Origin: Brachionus plicatilis | Taxonomy: Eukaryota > Rotifera > Eurotatoria > Ploima > Brachionidae | Assembly: GCA_010279815.1 (NCBI GenBank) | Contig: QEOQ01000663.1 | Location: forward strand, 410,465 to 474,464 | DNA: 64,000 nt | Direction: 5' to 3' | Translations under genes and position numbers: made by a program | Notes under the pieces: model-generated | The model's input: the letters and a program-made list of their open reading frames with translations, nothing else | What the model was told of the DNA's origin: nothing | The model's database searches: none | Shown: positions 10,677 to 23,267 of the stretch, one piece after another | Position numbering within the stretch: position 1 is the stretch's first letter | Layout: the number at the start of each line of letters is the position of its first letter

Positions 10677-13643
10677 TTTGATTAAGCAATTTTTTATGGC
10701 AGTTTTTTTTTACTATTTTAAATTGAGGATTATTTAAATTCTTTTTTTTAAGTCAAACAGTGAAACACTTTGAACCAGAGATTTGATTACAGTTAAATAG
10801 TTTAGCCATTTTTTTATATTCAGGGAAAACAAAAATTTTAAAAGGATAATTTTTTAAAGCTATCCTCGTGTAAATAATTGTAGTTGATTTTTGATTTTTT
10901 TTTTAATTTTTTTAAACAGTTTGATGAAAACACCCGGTTTATTTGAATCAAAATGAAAAAAATATTCTTGTCAATAATTAGCTGATTATGTGACTTGAAT
11001 AAAAGACATCATCATGTTTTAATCTAGACTACTATAATTGGAGCTGTGAAATTCAGTAAAAATTGCACAAAAATATCCTTTTTTGAAAAATCAAAATTAA
11101 ATTAAAAAAAAAATATCAAAAATTTAACTTTAAATATATTTTTTTCATGAACCAACAAGATGAAAATTAAGCTTCAATATGTTTTTTGATTATAAAAAAT
11201 AAATTAAAGATTTTATTTAAAGCAAAAAAAGGTGTAACAGACTAGGTTGCAATTTTTTTTTTATTTATTAATTTTAATTTTTCCAAAAATTGGAAATGGT
11301 TTTGTCCAGTCCAGTACTTCACAATTCTTTTAATTTCGGTGTTACCAATATTGTACATTTTTTTTTAATTATTGAAAATAAACTTTTTTCATAAATAAAC
11401 TTTCGATGAAATTCAATGCTAATTGTTTGCTGGTTAACTTGATATCTTAAATGGAAATTCCACACTAGTATTGCATAAAATAAGTTCTTACTTATTTTTT
11501 ACCTTAAAAAAATTAAATTAGAAATGTATGAACAGATGTAATAGTGATTTATGTGTTACATTATAGATCTCAATTTTCATCAAGGTTTGTATTGATTAAA
11601 TAAATTAATTTAATCAATAGGCGACTTCCAGCTGAGACGGATAAATCATTCCACTCAAACTGCAACTGCATTTTCGATTCTTTTTTAGGATTAGAAAATT
11701 TTAAAAGAAATGCTCATTAGTGTCACAAACGAAAATTAAGCACGCAAACATTAATTGCTTTTCGTTCAAATTGTGCAATTGGCATGACAAAAGAAAAAGC
11801 TCTTAATTCGAGCAAGTCAACTCTAAATAATCAAATTAATAAAGACTAAGATTTTTCAGTTTTTTCGATAGTCTATTAGTTGACTCAATTTAGTTCAATT
11901 TCCATAAGTTTGATGTTTATTAAATTTTAAATACCTGATTTTATTGATTTCGTTTTTATCCGGATTTCTATCAGATCTCGAGGATTGTGTGCATCAAATT
12001 TGATTGATATTAATTAAATGAAGCCAGAATTTAAAGTCTCTCTAAACCCGGATTTAATTTAAGTTTGACATTGTTAGCTTTCTCAGAAATAGATATTCAC
12101 TGCCTTGGGCTGCTCTCTATGATATTCCATATTTTTGACATTTTGCCAATATTATTTACATATTTTCCATTTGATTTATGTTCAATTGATAAATTAAATA
12201 AAACATTTCGTTTTGATTAGGATTAATAAAAAAAAAGTATTGTATCCATGCAATTTTTCAGCTTAAAAAAAAAATTAATTATTTTTTCTTCATTTAATTA
12301 TATTTAAAAATCAAAAAATTTCATAATAATTTTATTCTAAAATCAAAATTGTGAAATTTAATTAACAAAAAATTTTAAATTGAACTTTTTTGAAGATTAA
12401 TTGATAACACTGTTATTAATATTTTGATTTTTTATTAAAAATTAACTAAAAATTTATGTATCTTACTTTTGATTTTATCGCTGTAATGACCGGTGTCAAT
12501 TTGAAATTGACGTTAATAGTTAATAATTTAAGAAAATTTCTCTAGATTTAAAAAAATGTATTTTATTTTGTTAATTTAACTAAAATTTAAATGTTTAAAC
12601 TAAAATTATCAAAATTTAAAATCAAATTTGTCGTAAATTAGCCTTATAAAAAAGTTCTATTATTATTATTTATTCATAAAATTACGCCAGATTCGGCGAT
12701 GCTATTTTTAGTTTGGTCTTTCCAGTGTTAAACATGATTTTTTTTATAAGTGGCGTCTACTGAATAAATATTAATAACAATAATTAAATCTATTAACTGG
12801 CAAGAAAATACAAAATTTAAAAAAGCTTGAATTGATTTTATTTTTTTTTATTTAAATAAAAATTCTAAAAAATTAATTCTTTTAATTGACCAACTTGTGA
12901 ATTTAGCAATCAATAATATTTAGACTAGTGAACCAAGATCCTTTGCCAATAGCCACATCACATACACTTGTCAAATCCTAAAAAATAAACGCCAAAATTT
13001 TTAATATCGTCAAAAGATTCAGTAATTGTGTATTATTTTCAAATTTTGTGTTTATCTTTTTTTCCATGAATATGAATTAATTTTATGAAAATTTTGCTTG
13101 ATCTGATTTTTTTGCAATATGTGTTTATTTGATAAGTTTGAATAAAAATATTAATCATGAAAAAAAAGTACACCTATATTTACAAATAATATTTTCGAGC
13201 AAAATTTAAATATTTTTGCAAAAATGTGAAAAAAAAACTTTTTTTTTCGATTCAAATTTGCTTAGATAAATTTATTTTTTGTAATAAATCAAAACCCAAA
13301 GACATATATTTGACAAAAAATAAACTTAAAAAAAAAACGAAAAAAAATAGAATAAAGGTTTTAATTTAATGTTTAAATTTGCATACTCAAATAAAAAATA
13401 ATCTCGAGGGTAAAATCAAAATTTGACCAAAAATAAAAATAAAACCAAAATTAACAAAAAAAAAAAATTATTGAAAAATTTTGCTCTCTACTATTATTAC
13501 AATAATTAACCAAATAGTTTTGTGTTGTATCTTATTCAAATCCAAACATATCCTAGGGACATATCTATTTATTTAGTTGGTAGTTAATTGACATCGTTCG
13601 GCGTTCGTTGTAATCTGTGGAATTCGTTTCTAGAATTCATGAC
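10677..13643. other. Intergenic region between GFOD and AHR 3' ends
   Basis: Convergent 3' flanks. No coding exon was recognised. Two patches are compositionally less monotonous (about 11610-11830 and 12080-12160) and may be unspliced non-coding transcript or regulatory sequence. The part just left of 13643, including the segment from about 13500, is probably AHR 3' untranslated region. A single-arm trace of the foldback family (GCTGTGAAATTCAGT) lies at about 11044. Confidence 0.45.
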
Positions 13644-16302
13644 TTAAAGCTGAATTTGAGACACAGCTGCCGGTTGATATTCGTCATTCGCAAACGGATA
13701 GACTCCATAGCCAGATGCAGCGGCGGCACACGAATACTTAGCTGCCGCTAAAGCAGCGGCATTGTTCGCACAATTCAGCAGCTCGTAAGTGGGCAAATTC
13801 ACCTGAAACTGGTTCTCTGCTTGATATATGATTTGATTGGCATACTCGCCGTCTTGACTTGGCATGCCCTCGGGCCAAATCGAGCAGTTCATGGCCACCA
13901 CCCCACTATAGCCCTCTGCACCATTTGTACTACTAATGCTACTGTTACTGCTACAACTACTGCTCTTACTATGCAAATTTGAATTTAACAAAACCGGATT
14001 TTGCACCTCACTATTTAAACTAGTCGTGTAATTATAGTAGCTTGAATTTGAGCAATTCGGATAAAGCAAACTGTTCGAATAGCAGTTACCAGGATAAAGT
14101 TTGTTGGCATCATGGTAGTACGACTGGTTAAGGGTGTTGAAATAATTGTAGTGATAGTTGGGATTTGCGATGTTCACTGATATTGAATCTGACGACGAGG
14201 ATGTGGAGGATGTGGAGGATGCCGATGAATAGTCTGATGTGATGTGATTCGACATCAATTTTGAATCATACATTGATTCGTCTGCTTCGGTCTTGACTGA
14301 GTAGTAGTCTAGGTTGTGCGCTGGGATCGAAGTTGGCATGTAGCTTGGGTTTACTTTGTAGTGTCCGTCGTTGGAATAGGCTGAATAGTTGTTTTGTGTC
14401 AAGTGTTGTTGGGCGTGCTGCTGAGCTCTTTGCTGAATCAATTGGGCCTTGTTGGTCTTGGAAGATTTTGTCTTCATTGGACTAGGCGTTGCACTGTTTG
14501 GGGCACAGTTTTGTTTGGAGTTTTTTGAATTGTGCATCAACACTGTTTGCTTTGATTGATTGTCGGAGCTAAAATTTTTTGAAGCTTCGTACGAGTTGAT
14601 TGCTCCGCCGAAGTTTGACTCAAAATCGTACAGACAAGGGTACGGAAGCTTGTACTCGGAGCCTCGTTTGTAATACAACTCTTCGCCTTCTTCGTTACTT
14701 TAAAAGAATTAAATAAGTTTACATTTAAAAAATTAAATTGAAATTTTGAAGTTTATTTTACGTCAATGGCCGATGATTGGCGATTATGCACTCTGGCTTG
14801 TTGCTTTTGTAGATGATTCTCATTGACGACTGCAGCCATTGCCAATTGTCACCAACAGTCTTTAGTCTGTAGCAAATTAGGCCGCAACTTCCAGTCTTGA
14901 GTACTAAAAAAAAAATTTTATATATATATTTTTTTTTTAATTAATTTAAATAGAACTAAATAAAAATCTTTATTAATTAATAAACTGAAAAATAAAGATT
15001 TTTTTTTAAATTTATTAATTTGGAACAAAAAAACATACATTCTTTGTGAGCATTGGCATAATACTTTAAATCATCTTGATGAACCAAATCGTATCCTTTA
15101 GTTTGAGCAAATTCTGCGTCCGTGTATCCCAAAATTTGTTTACCTCTAATTGAAAAAAAAAATATTTACTAAATATAAAATTTGAATAAACAATTGACAA
15201 AAAAAAATACTTTGAATCAATTGATATGGGCTCAAGTGTAACCTTGTGTTTGGACTTGAAAAGAGATTCTCGCTGTGGCAGTTCGAACAAAGACGGTGGA
15301 CCGAATGGACAAGCAATAGCGAACAAGGCCAATATGGGCTCTTGGCTATTTTGACTTTCAGCCTGAGTGTTCAGATCATGGTTGGCTTTAGAATTTTTGG
15401 CTTTATTGTACGATTTAGCCTGAGGCACATTCACAGACTCAACATTTTCGCCAATACCTCTCTGTCCATGCAGAACATTCAGCCGTCCAACAATGTCCAA
15501 AGTCAAAAAGCCCGACGTGTTGTCCAACAAGCATCGAAAGCGAACAGTAAAATTCCTCTCCAAATATTTGCTGTACTCTTTGTTCGAAAGCACTTCGTTC
15601 AGGCTTAAATTTGACTTTTCGGCAGGTAATTTCGAATCCCATTGCAGGTGTCTCTTGAACTCTTCTCGGTCCTCGGAATGAATAAGCTCGAACACGCTCT
15701 GGTGTATTATGTCCGACTGGTGAAAGCCAATGTACTGTTCGACAGTCCGCGACGCGTAGAACACCTCACTGTTAGTGTTCACAATGAATATGAAGCCGTT
15801 CAGCGACTCCAGGATTGAACCGCCTTCGGAAAAGTGTGGATCCATGTAGTAAATTTGGGAATTTTTGGACTCGGGTGCATAGGTGAGCAAATTTTTCAAG
15901 TTGGCTTGGAAATAGGCTTTTATTCTCAAATAGCTGACGGCTAGTCTTAATATGGACAGTTTGTCCAATTTGGTGAGTATGTTCTGTTCGAATGGAAGCA
16001 GACTGGCCAAATTTTCCAGCTCGGCGTTCAAACGTTCTCTATGCCGCTTGCTAGGATTCGATTTTTGGTTTTCTTTTGGTGGATGTTTATAACTTGGTAA
16101 AAAAATTAAATAAATAAATAAATAAAATTTTAATTGCTCTATAATTTATTACAAAAGATTCAAAAAAAAAAAGTGAGAATTGATTTTGATTGTTTTTAGC
16201 ACATAGGCAGGGGGTACTCTGGACTTTTTTTTTTAATTTAAATTTTTAAAAAGACACAACTTACTTTTTCACGTTTCTTCGTCTTCTCTTGGTGGCATAC
16301 AT
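13644..16302 (-). CDS. ahr: Aryl hydrocarbon receptor (bHLH-PAS)
   Basis: Transcription factor that pairs with ARNT; in vertebrates it binds dioxins and HSP90, while invertebrate forms mainly act in development. Five exons join in phase: 16265-16302, 15211-16092, 15039-15145, 14762-14903 and 13644-14697 (740 residues plus stop; human about 848). Introns are 172, 65, 135 and 64 bp. The N-terminus reads MYATKRRRRNVK, paralleling the vertebrate TYASRKRRKPV signal. The basic region SNPSKRHRERLN is at 24-35, then helix-loop-helix to about 72. PAS-A is at about 104-215 (QSDIIHQSVFELIHSEDR; LLDNTSGFL). PAS-B is at about 268-392, ending HRPLTNEEGEEL. The last 345 residues are Ser/Asn/Gln/Tyr-rich, a plausible activation domain. 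At ligand-pocket positions, vertebrate TKHK is SKHK here and VTQRPLT is ANHRPLT. The frame is open upstream of the chosen ATG, so the start is likely but not certain. Confidence 0.95.
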
Positions 16303-19300
16303 TTTCTGCGATAGTGCCAAAGTATCCAGTTTTTTTCTTTTCTTTTTTTTTTTAAATAAAATACACCTTAAATATAAATTAATAAAATTAATGCTAAACA
16401 ACAGCAAAAAATGGCAACACAACAAAAAAAAGAGAGAAATTTTCATTTGACAAAAATTATCGATCAGCAAACTAAAAATCGATTTATTAGCGAAAAAAAT
16501 TATTTCTGATTAGTTAAAATAGAAAATTATATTTTTAGATAAACCAATCAATTGTGAGACTTGCGCTGAGCTCTGGTCTAATTAATTTTTTTGTTGGCAA
16601 AAATAATCTCTTAATTTGGAGAAAAAAAAAAGTGTCTCATTAGATTCAATTTTTGTTTTTTAATCATAGAAAATAATTAATTTTTTTTTCTCCAAAATTA
16701 AAAGTCAAACGAGAAAAAAACAAAAAAAAAACAAATAAAGTTTGAGTCCCTGTAGTAAATTGAAAGTTCCCGAAAATATGCTTCTCATTTCGTTTAGATA
16801 GATCTCAATTGAGAATTGATCAGACCTGAGCTAAATTGAAAATGCAAATATTTATTTTTTTCTTGTTTAGAAGAATGATTTATTTTGGGTTGACATTTTA
16901 TTATCACTATACGAATATGATATAAATCGATATCATGCGATATTCTATTTGAATTCGCTTTATATCTAATCCTGGCATCTAAAAGTAATCTATTGGAAAA
17001 GATCGGATTTAGCCGATTTTCCAGCTATTGGCTCTCTGTCTATCTCTCTCAGTTAGCATAGAGAACAGGTTCATTAGAGTCGTTTGGACCAAGTGATGTG
17101 TAATAATCTATGCGAGTAAACAAAGAGATTATGACCACAATCGTTATATACGTGGAGTAACGTTAGTAATCGCCACTTGGCATAAACTTGCATTCTATTT
17201 ACAACTTTGATCGAAATAAATAAAAGAAAAAAAATATTTTTTTTTTTATTTTTCAAATAAAATTCACAGAGAAGAAAAGAAGTAAATAATCTTTTCGAAC
17301 ATGAAAATTCTATCTTCTCGTGACTGAATATTCCTTTATTTATAAAGAAAAATATGAAAAAGGAAAAGAAAAAATCCTAAAATTGAAATTAATAACTAAA
17401 TAAATTGACGTCAGAGTTTATATACATTTTTAATTTATTTCCTTCTGTACAAAAATTTAGTTTCTTGAGCAACAAGAAGCAACCAAAAAAAATTAAAAAA
17501 AAAAAAGGAAAAAAAAGAGAAAAGAGACGAATCGAATTTGCCAGTTTGTTTATTTTGTTTGTTTATTAAGTTTTTGCAAAAAATGTTTTTATTGGTTGAT
17601 AGTAATCAATAGACGATATCCAATAGATTTGAAAAATTATTATTTATTTTTCTACAAATAATTAAATCTCACCTTCGATCATAGTTAATGATTTGAAAGC
17701 CATTAGATGTTTTGTTTATGTAATCGCTGCAGTCATCTTGGCCAAAATGCTCTTGCTCGCACCATGATCTGATAAAATTTCTATTCTTTGGACTAATTGA
17801 CTCGCTCTAAATTCAATTCCAATTTTCATTTTTCAATCAATTATTGACTATTTCTAAATGCATCAAAAATTATTATTTAATTACTCGCTACTTTAAATTT
17901 TAAAAATTAATCTCCAGTGTTTTTATTTTTGCACCTTAAAAACTAAAATAATAGCAAGCAATTAAAAGATCAATTGAGAAATTTGCCAAGACTGGATGTA
18001 ATGGTCCTCTAAAAAACTTATTCCAACTGATCAGAGGTCCTTTAAATTTCTTTGGACTATAATAATTTTCCATCGCGTTTGAAAGTTTCGGTTGATCCAC
18101 AGCTTCTAGAAATTAAAAATTTCTCAAACTAGTCTAAATAATTTTTTTTCATTATATATTTTAAAAAATAAAAAAACTTTTAACTCTTGTTTTGGAAAAC
18201 ATAAATTTATTATTTTGTAAATTCATTTAAAAAAACTTAAAAGTGATAAAATAATATTTAACGTTTACCTAGTTGAAAGAGACATTTTCTAATAAAAATA
18301 AATAAAAAATTTTTTTTAAATTGAACGATTTATAAACCATCAAGTCTAGTTTTTAAAAATTTAAATTCCTATTTTCTGGCTTTTCTTCATCTAAAAAATC
18401 AAGACTCAAAGTTTTTTATTATAAAATTTATTTTTAAAAAATAAATTTGAATTTTAGCTAGCTATAAAAAGATAATTTCGTATTGGTAAAAATTCAAAAA
18501 AGATATTTTTCATAATTTTTAAATTTACAAAATTAAAGACTCTGGTTTTTATAAATTTAAATTACGTATTCTATGAGCATTCTTCATCCAAAAAACTCAA
18601 AACTGAAAAATTAAATTTTAATTAGTTATTAAAGACATTGTCTAATTTGAAATATTTTGAAAAAAAATAAAACCTTTTTTTCTTCGTTTTTTTAATTTTG
18701 ATTAAAGGATTATTAGTAGTAAAAATACACAAAAGTGATAATAAATAATTATAAGAGACTTTTTTTTAATTAAAAAAAAAATATTTTTTTAATTGCTCAA
18801 TTTAAAAAACTACCAAGCCTAGTTTTTACAAACTTAAATTTAATATTTTATCAGTATTTTTCATTTAAAAACCGATCACTTAAATTATTTCCTAGTGAAA
18901 AAAAATTTTTAATTTAAAAGATATTGAATATTAATAAACATTATTTAATGAAAAACAGCCAAAATAAATTAAGTGCCAAGCTTTAATTTTCAAAAAATTG
19001 AATTAATAATTGTATTCTTGACATTTTTAAAACTTTAGAAAGACAAAAGTGAATTTGTCTATTTGAAAAAGTGCTGCGCAAAAAAAAGTTGAAATATAAA
19101 ATGCCTTAACTGAATCAAAAATGCTTATCTGAAAACAAAAAATGATTTTCAAAAAAAAAAAGAAGAATAAGGTTTATATTTTGTTTTTATTTTGATTTTT
19201 AAAGAGCTATTTCAAAAAATTTTCGTGTATATCTTTAGATGTTTGAATTATAAAATTGCGTGTAAAGTTAAGAACAGCTCATATTTTGTTTTTTTTTACA

Positions 19301-21409
19301 AAATCATGCAAGCCAAGATTATTGAGTGATTCTGTGGTTTAATAAACGAGAGAAAGAGAAAAATCTCGTTTTGATATATCATTTTTTTTCAACAGATAAT
19401 TTCCATCAGGTACCATTTGCATGCAAGCGTGGCATTTTCAAAACAAAAAATCATCTTTTCTGTTTTATTTTTATGGTAATTTAGAGAGAGAGAGAGAGAG
19501 AATAAAAAGAAATAATTACTATTATCAGTAAATCAGATGACTGTTAATTCAGGTATATCAAGAAATCTTTTTTGTTTCATTTAGCAATTGCCGTGCTTTC
19601 GTGACTGAGACCGGCAAGATAGCTAAACAGATTGTTGTTCCGTTTAGTTAATTAAAGAGCTAGATTGGCAAAGAGCACAAATTAGGTGGACCGACTTAGT
19701 AAGAGTCAATCTCCTCCTAGAAAATTGCAAAGCACCTGTTTGAATGAAGTGCATTTGTCACAGCCAAATGAGCATGTGCAAGTAGAACTATGTTTTGGTC
19801 AAAAATGATGTGCTTACATGAGTTTGTTTTGAAAGTTAATTAATCCTAATTATTTTGAAAAAATTTAGTCAAATTTGCCTAAAGGAAATTGAATTTCAAA
19901 ATTAATTATAGACTTGAATTGTGATTAGAATCTAAAGTCAAATATACTAGGCTTAAAATGCACATTATCCACGAATAATAGAGAACTATGAAGCTCATGC
20001 AAAAGTAAACATTACAGCTTGTCCTTTATCTGTTGATCTAGAAAGCAGCAGCGACCAGCACACGCGCTTAGCCAAGATTGTCGTATAGATATTTTGATAA
20101 ATGATGACCATTGAATTCAAAACATTATCTGTAAAATCGTTCAATGCAAAGGTGTTTGATAAACGAGCCGAATAATAATGAAAAGCTTAATGGACATTGT
20201 AATTAGATGATAAAGTATGGTATTTTTGTTCAACGACTTTTTTTTTTACCAATGCTTCTATTTATTATGTGCTAAAAATCTGTTTGATTTGTTTTCAAAA
20301 AGCCGAATGTTTATTTATTTTTTTTTGATCATGATCATATCTATGAATTAAAGTCATAAAGTGGTAGAGAAATATTTATCAATTTTTCAAATTGGAATTT
20401 AGAATTTTTGATCATGCAAAATTGTTATGAAATAAATTCCTCTGGTTTAATGATGCAAATTTTTTTGTTGTATGAAAGTGTGAGAACATTTACCATCTCA
20501 AATTCTTTTATCTAATCTATCTAGAAACTGCACGAACGTCTGTAAAAGCTCTAGGCTAGTTTGGTAAATGTAAATATGTTCGGCCAGTCGAATAATTGAA
20601 GATAAGAATCATGCATCTGCTCAATTATTTTAAGTTTATTTGCCCAATGCAAAATATGAATAAGTTTAGGTGCAATAAATAAAAAAAAAAAGGAATTTTT
20701 AAGCTTTTTCGTTGTTCACATTTTTTGAAAATATGTCTTTGAAAACATAATTTTCAAATTAAATAAATGATTTTTGATAAATTTTTTTAAAATAAATTAT
20801 GCCTCAATATTTTTAATAGTTTTTTCTTCATTCTAAAAAAATAGTTTTTAAGTTGCATCTAATTTGTGGTTATTTGTGTTTTGGTTTGCAAAAATCTTGC
20901 TAATTTAACTAATAATCTCTTCAGGGGATACCTACTTTAGCTTTTTAATTTTCTGGTTGCTGATAATCAAAAAAACTCGCTTTGACATATTGAAGAATTT
21001 ATTTATTATTGTATAATAAAGACATTTAATAAAGTTTTAGTAAAATATATTTAAAAAGTTTGAATCAATAAGTAATTGTTATTAAAAATTTTGGTGATTT
21101 TTCAATGTCTTTTTTTAAAATGATTCATTGAAATAAAATAAACCATAAATAATCACTAAATACACACAAATTTTGTATACAAGCCATAATTTATTGGAAT
21201 AAATCTTTTTTTAAAATTAAGTCTAAAATTATATTTACATCATTTTCATCATCATCATTCAATTTAATTGAGGCTTTCCAGATATCATACACTTATGGAT
21301 ATTTTGGATTTTCTTTCTTTATTGATAGTATTGAAAAATTAAAAATTTTTTAAATTCATATCTTGAATCTATTAAAAATTCTCAACTTTACCCTTTTCGA
21401 TAAAATAAT
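16303..21409. other. AHR 5' flank, gene-poor
   Basis: No coding exon is visible in about 5 kb. Much is A/T-rich, but blocks at about 16740-17110, 19370-19830 and 19950-20650 have mixed composition and few homopolymer runs, unlike ordinary intergenic sequence here. They may be AHR upstream exons, promoter or enhancers. A (GA)9 microsatellite lies at 19483-19500. One GCGTG core of the AHR-ARNT response element occurs near 19428, but a single 5-mer means little. Confidence 0.45.
19483..19500. repeat. (GA)n microsatellite
   Basis: Nine perfect AG dinucleotides within the AHR 5' flank. Purine runs of this type often sit in open promoter chromatin in animals, but nothing else here shows that function. 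Confidence 0.9.
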
Positions 21410-21418
21410 GTTTCTAAC

Positions 21419-21752
21419 GGTATTGTGAATTTTGGAACAAAGAACAAAAAAAAAATTTTAAAATGAAAAAACTTTTTTACTCTAAGTCCAAAAATTGTTC
21501 TGCAAAATGTCAGCTGATTCAAACTTTGAACCACCAAAACTAAGTCTCTGCAATAACTCTGCAATTTAATTTTAATTATTTTCTGATACATTTAGTTCTT
21601 TGCAGACTTGCAGAGTTTTTGCAGAGACTTAATTTTGGTGGTACAAAGTTTAAATCAGCTGACATTTTGCAGAACAATTTTTGGACTTAGAGTAAAAAGT
21701 TTTTTCATTTTAAAATTTTTTTTTTGTTCTTTGTTCCAAAATTCACAATGCC
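21419..21752. mobile_element. Foldback element, 9-bp target duplication
   Basis: A 334-bp near-perfect hairpin. The arms, about 155 bp each and roughly 95% alike by eye, begin GGTATTGTGAATTTTGG on the left and GGCATTGTGAATTTTGG on the reversed right end. The element is flanked by the 9-bp direct repeat GTTTCTAAC at 21410-21418 and 21753-21761. Loop-proximal TCTCTGCAA and GCAAAAACTCTG words recur in the element at 35879. It has no coding capacity. Nine-base duplications and long inverted arms suit a Mutator-like (MULE) non-autonomous element, but other superfamilies are possible. The high arm identity suggests a fairly recent insertion. Confidence 0.88.
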
Positions 21753-21761
21753 GTTTCTAAC

Positions 21762-22887
21762 TTTACCATTATAAAAATCATTTAAACAATTTTTTTTCTA
21801 ACCCAGGATATGCTTGATGGTTTGCTTCGTAGAATAGAATAGAAAATAAGTCAAAACTGGTGAAATTCATTAATCTCTGAAACCGAAATGCTAGATAAAA
21901 GGTTTTGAAAGTTATCAAAGCTTTATTTAACTTATACATCAAAAAAACCGTATCCAAAAAATTCAAATTACAACCCAATTATCGAGAGAGAATTCATCTG
22001 CCAAATTGATTTTTTCATAAAAAATCTTTCAAATTCTCAAACTTTAATGAGATCATTTTTATGATTAGCTTAAATTAAGCCTTCTATGTTTTTTCAAGGT
22101 AGCATATTTATTCGCATTTATTTTGATTTATAAAACATCTCCAAATCATGTTACATAACTCAAGTCTAAGTCTTAGACTGAAAGTTAACTAAGTTTTAGT
22201 CTAAGGCTTAGCTTAGACTCAACTTTAGTGAAAAACAATTTTCCATGTGAATCATTTTCATTTTTGAATCCTTAAAATAAAAAAAAATTCAAATTGGAAA
22301 TTTAAAAAATATGCGGAATTAAACGTGACTTTTAAAATTTTTTCATTTAAACATTTTCAGTTAAATCGAATTATTAAGTATTTATCCTTTTATTTTAAGA
22401 CCAGGCTTGGACTTTAATTTTAATAAAAAAGTCCGGACTTGAAGTTAAATTGGGACTTATAAGCAACTCTGATTCTAAACACAATCATGAACCTATTATT
22501 TAATTCTTTTTCTTTTTCAATTTGTTTAAAAATCAGAATTTTTGATAAAGTGTTTTTATTCAAAAATTCAATAATAAAAATTAATAAAATAGTCGTGTTC
22601 AAAACATGTCTTGAAATTTGAATATAAATATATTCTTTTGAAATAGAAAACAATTCAATTTGCTAAAAGATGAAGAATAATAACACTGATTTATTGTTTA
22701 AAAATTTTGAAAAATTTTCACTATTCAAGCATATCATCATTTCAAAATTTATCGCTATAAAACTTTGAAAACAAGCTATTTTTCGAATGTTTATTAGAAG
22801 AATATACTTTTTTTAATTAAATGCTTTTTCAATTAAAATTTTCTCAAATGTTTATTGAAATATATTAAAACAACATATTCTGAAAAA
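21762..22887. other. AT-rich intergenic region with element fragments
   Basis: No gene seen. Between about 22160 and 22220 there is a run of TTAGTCTAAG/CTTAGACT palindromic words. At 22399-22472 a truncated hAT-like miniature element ends in GGGACTTATAAGCAACTCTG, matching the right terminus of the copies at 43101 and 54505. Open frames here are short, A/T-rich and unlike protein. Confidence 0.5.
22399..22472. mobile_element. Truncated hAT-like miniature element
   Basis: The right end, GACTTATAAGCAACTCTG, is a terminal inverted repeat of the family at 54505-54802 and 43101-43311. It is preceded by AAGTCCGGACTTGAAG-type wording also found in those copies. The left terminus is missing or badly diverged and no target duplication is visible. 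Confidence 0.5.
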
Positions 22888-22895
22888 TATAAATA
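22888..22895 (+). promoter_or_regulatory. TATA box of the 59-codon gene
   Basis: TATAAATA followed by G lies 39 bases before the ATG at 22927. With the usual TATA-to-start distance of about 30 bases, transcription would begin near 22919 and leave a leader of under 10 bases. In so AT-rich a region the match alone is weak; its spacing to a clean reading frame makes it plausible. Confidence 0.45.
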
Positions 22896-22926
22896 GTTGG
22901 CTGAATATTAAAAAATTAAAATTAAA

Positions 22927-23106
22927 ATGAATTTTATGAGTTCGCAAGCAAATGGATACGGTCCAAGAATTAACGGTTTTAGAGTGATTAATCCGGTCAG
23001 CAGTATCCCAATGACCAGTCAAAATATTCGCTCTTCTTCATTTAATAGGATGCAGTTTCAACGATATTTGATTAGAATGCCGAATGGTGAAATAATTGTT
23101 CAATAA
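22927..23106 (+). CDS. Small intronless gene, 59 residues, unknown function
   Basis: An uninterrupted frame from ATG to TAA of 59 codons, distinctly richer in G+C than its flanks, with mixed composition (Asn, Ser, Arg, Gln, Ile) rather than the Lys/Phe/Asn repetition of chance frames here. It starts MNFMSSQANGYGPRI and ends RMPNGEIIVQ. No signal peptide or membrane segment is visible. A TATA box lies 39 bases upstream, and the polyadenylation signal AATAAA (23102-23107) overlaps the stop, so the whole transcript could be about 220 bases. I do not recognise the protein. It is either a compact lineage-specific gene or a domesticated fragment. Confidence 0.55.
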   Translation: MNFMSSQANGYGPRINGFRVINPVSSIPMTSQNIRSSSFNRMQFQRYLIRMPNGEIIVQ

Positions 23107-23267
23107 AGATTAAAGTTTGTAGATAAAGATGTGATTTTTCCTTCATGTTTTTTTTTTAAATAAATAGATTTTAAAACTCTATCTTTAAATTTTTTACTTA
23201 AGTTTTGAAATTTCCTAAAATTTTAAGTAAAATTAAGAAAATTTACTTTTTTTTTTATAGAAATACA

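Noticed and set aside
15246..15681. Frames on + and - inside the AHR second exon
   Set aside because: They overlap the well-supported AHR exon and read its complement or other phases.
16303..16470. In-frame extension upstream of the AHR start encoding a hydrophobic segment
   Set aside because: It is open only because of poly-T/poly-A tracts, has no AHR similarity, and would add a membrane-like segment to a nuclear protein. The ATG at 16302 matches the expected N-terminus.
19424..19432. AHR response element (GCGTG) upstream of AHR, suggesting autoregulation
   Set aside because: A single five-base core in 5 kb is expected by chance and the flanks do not match the extended consensus.
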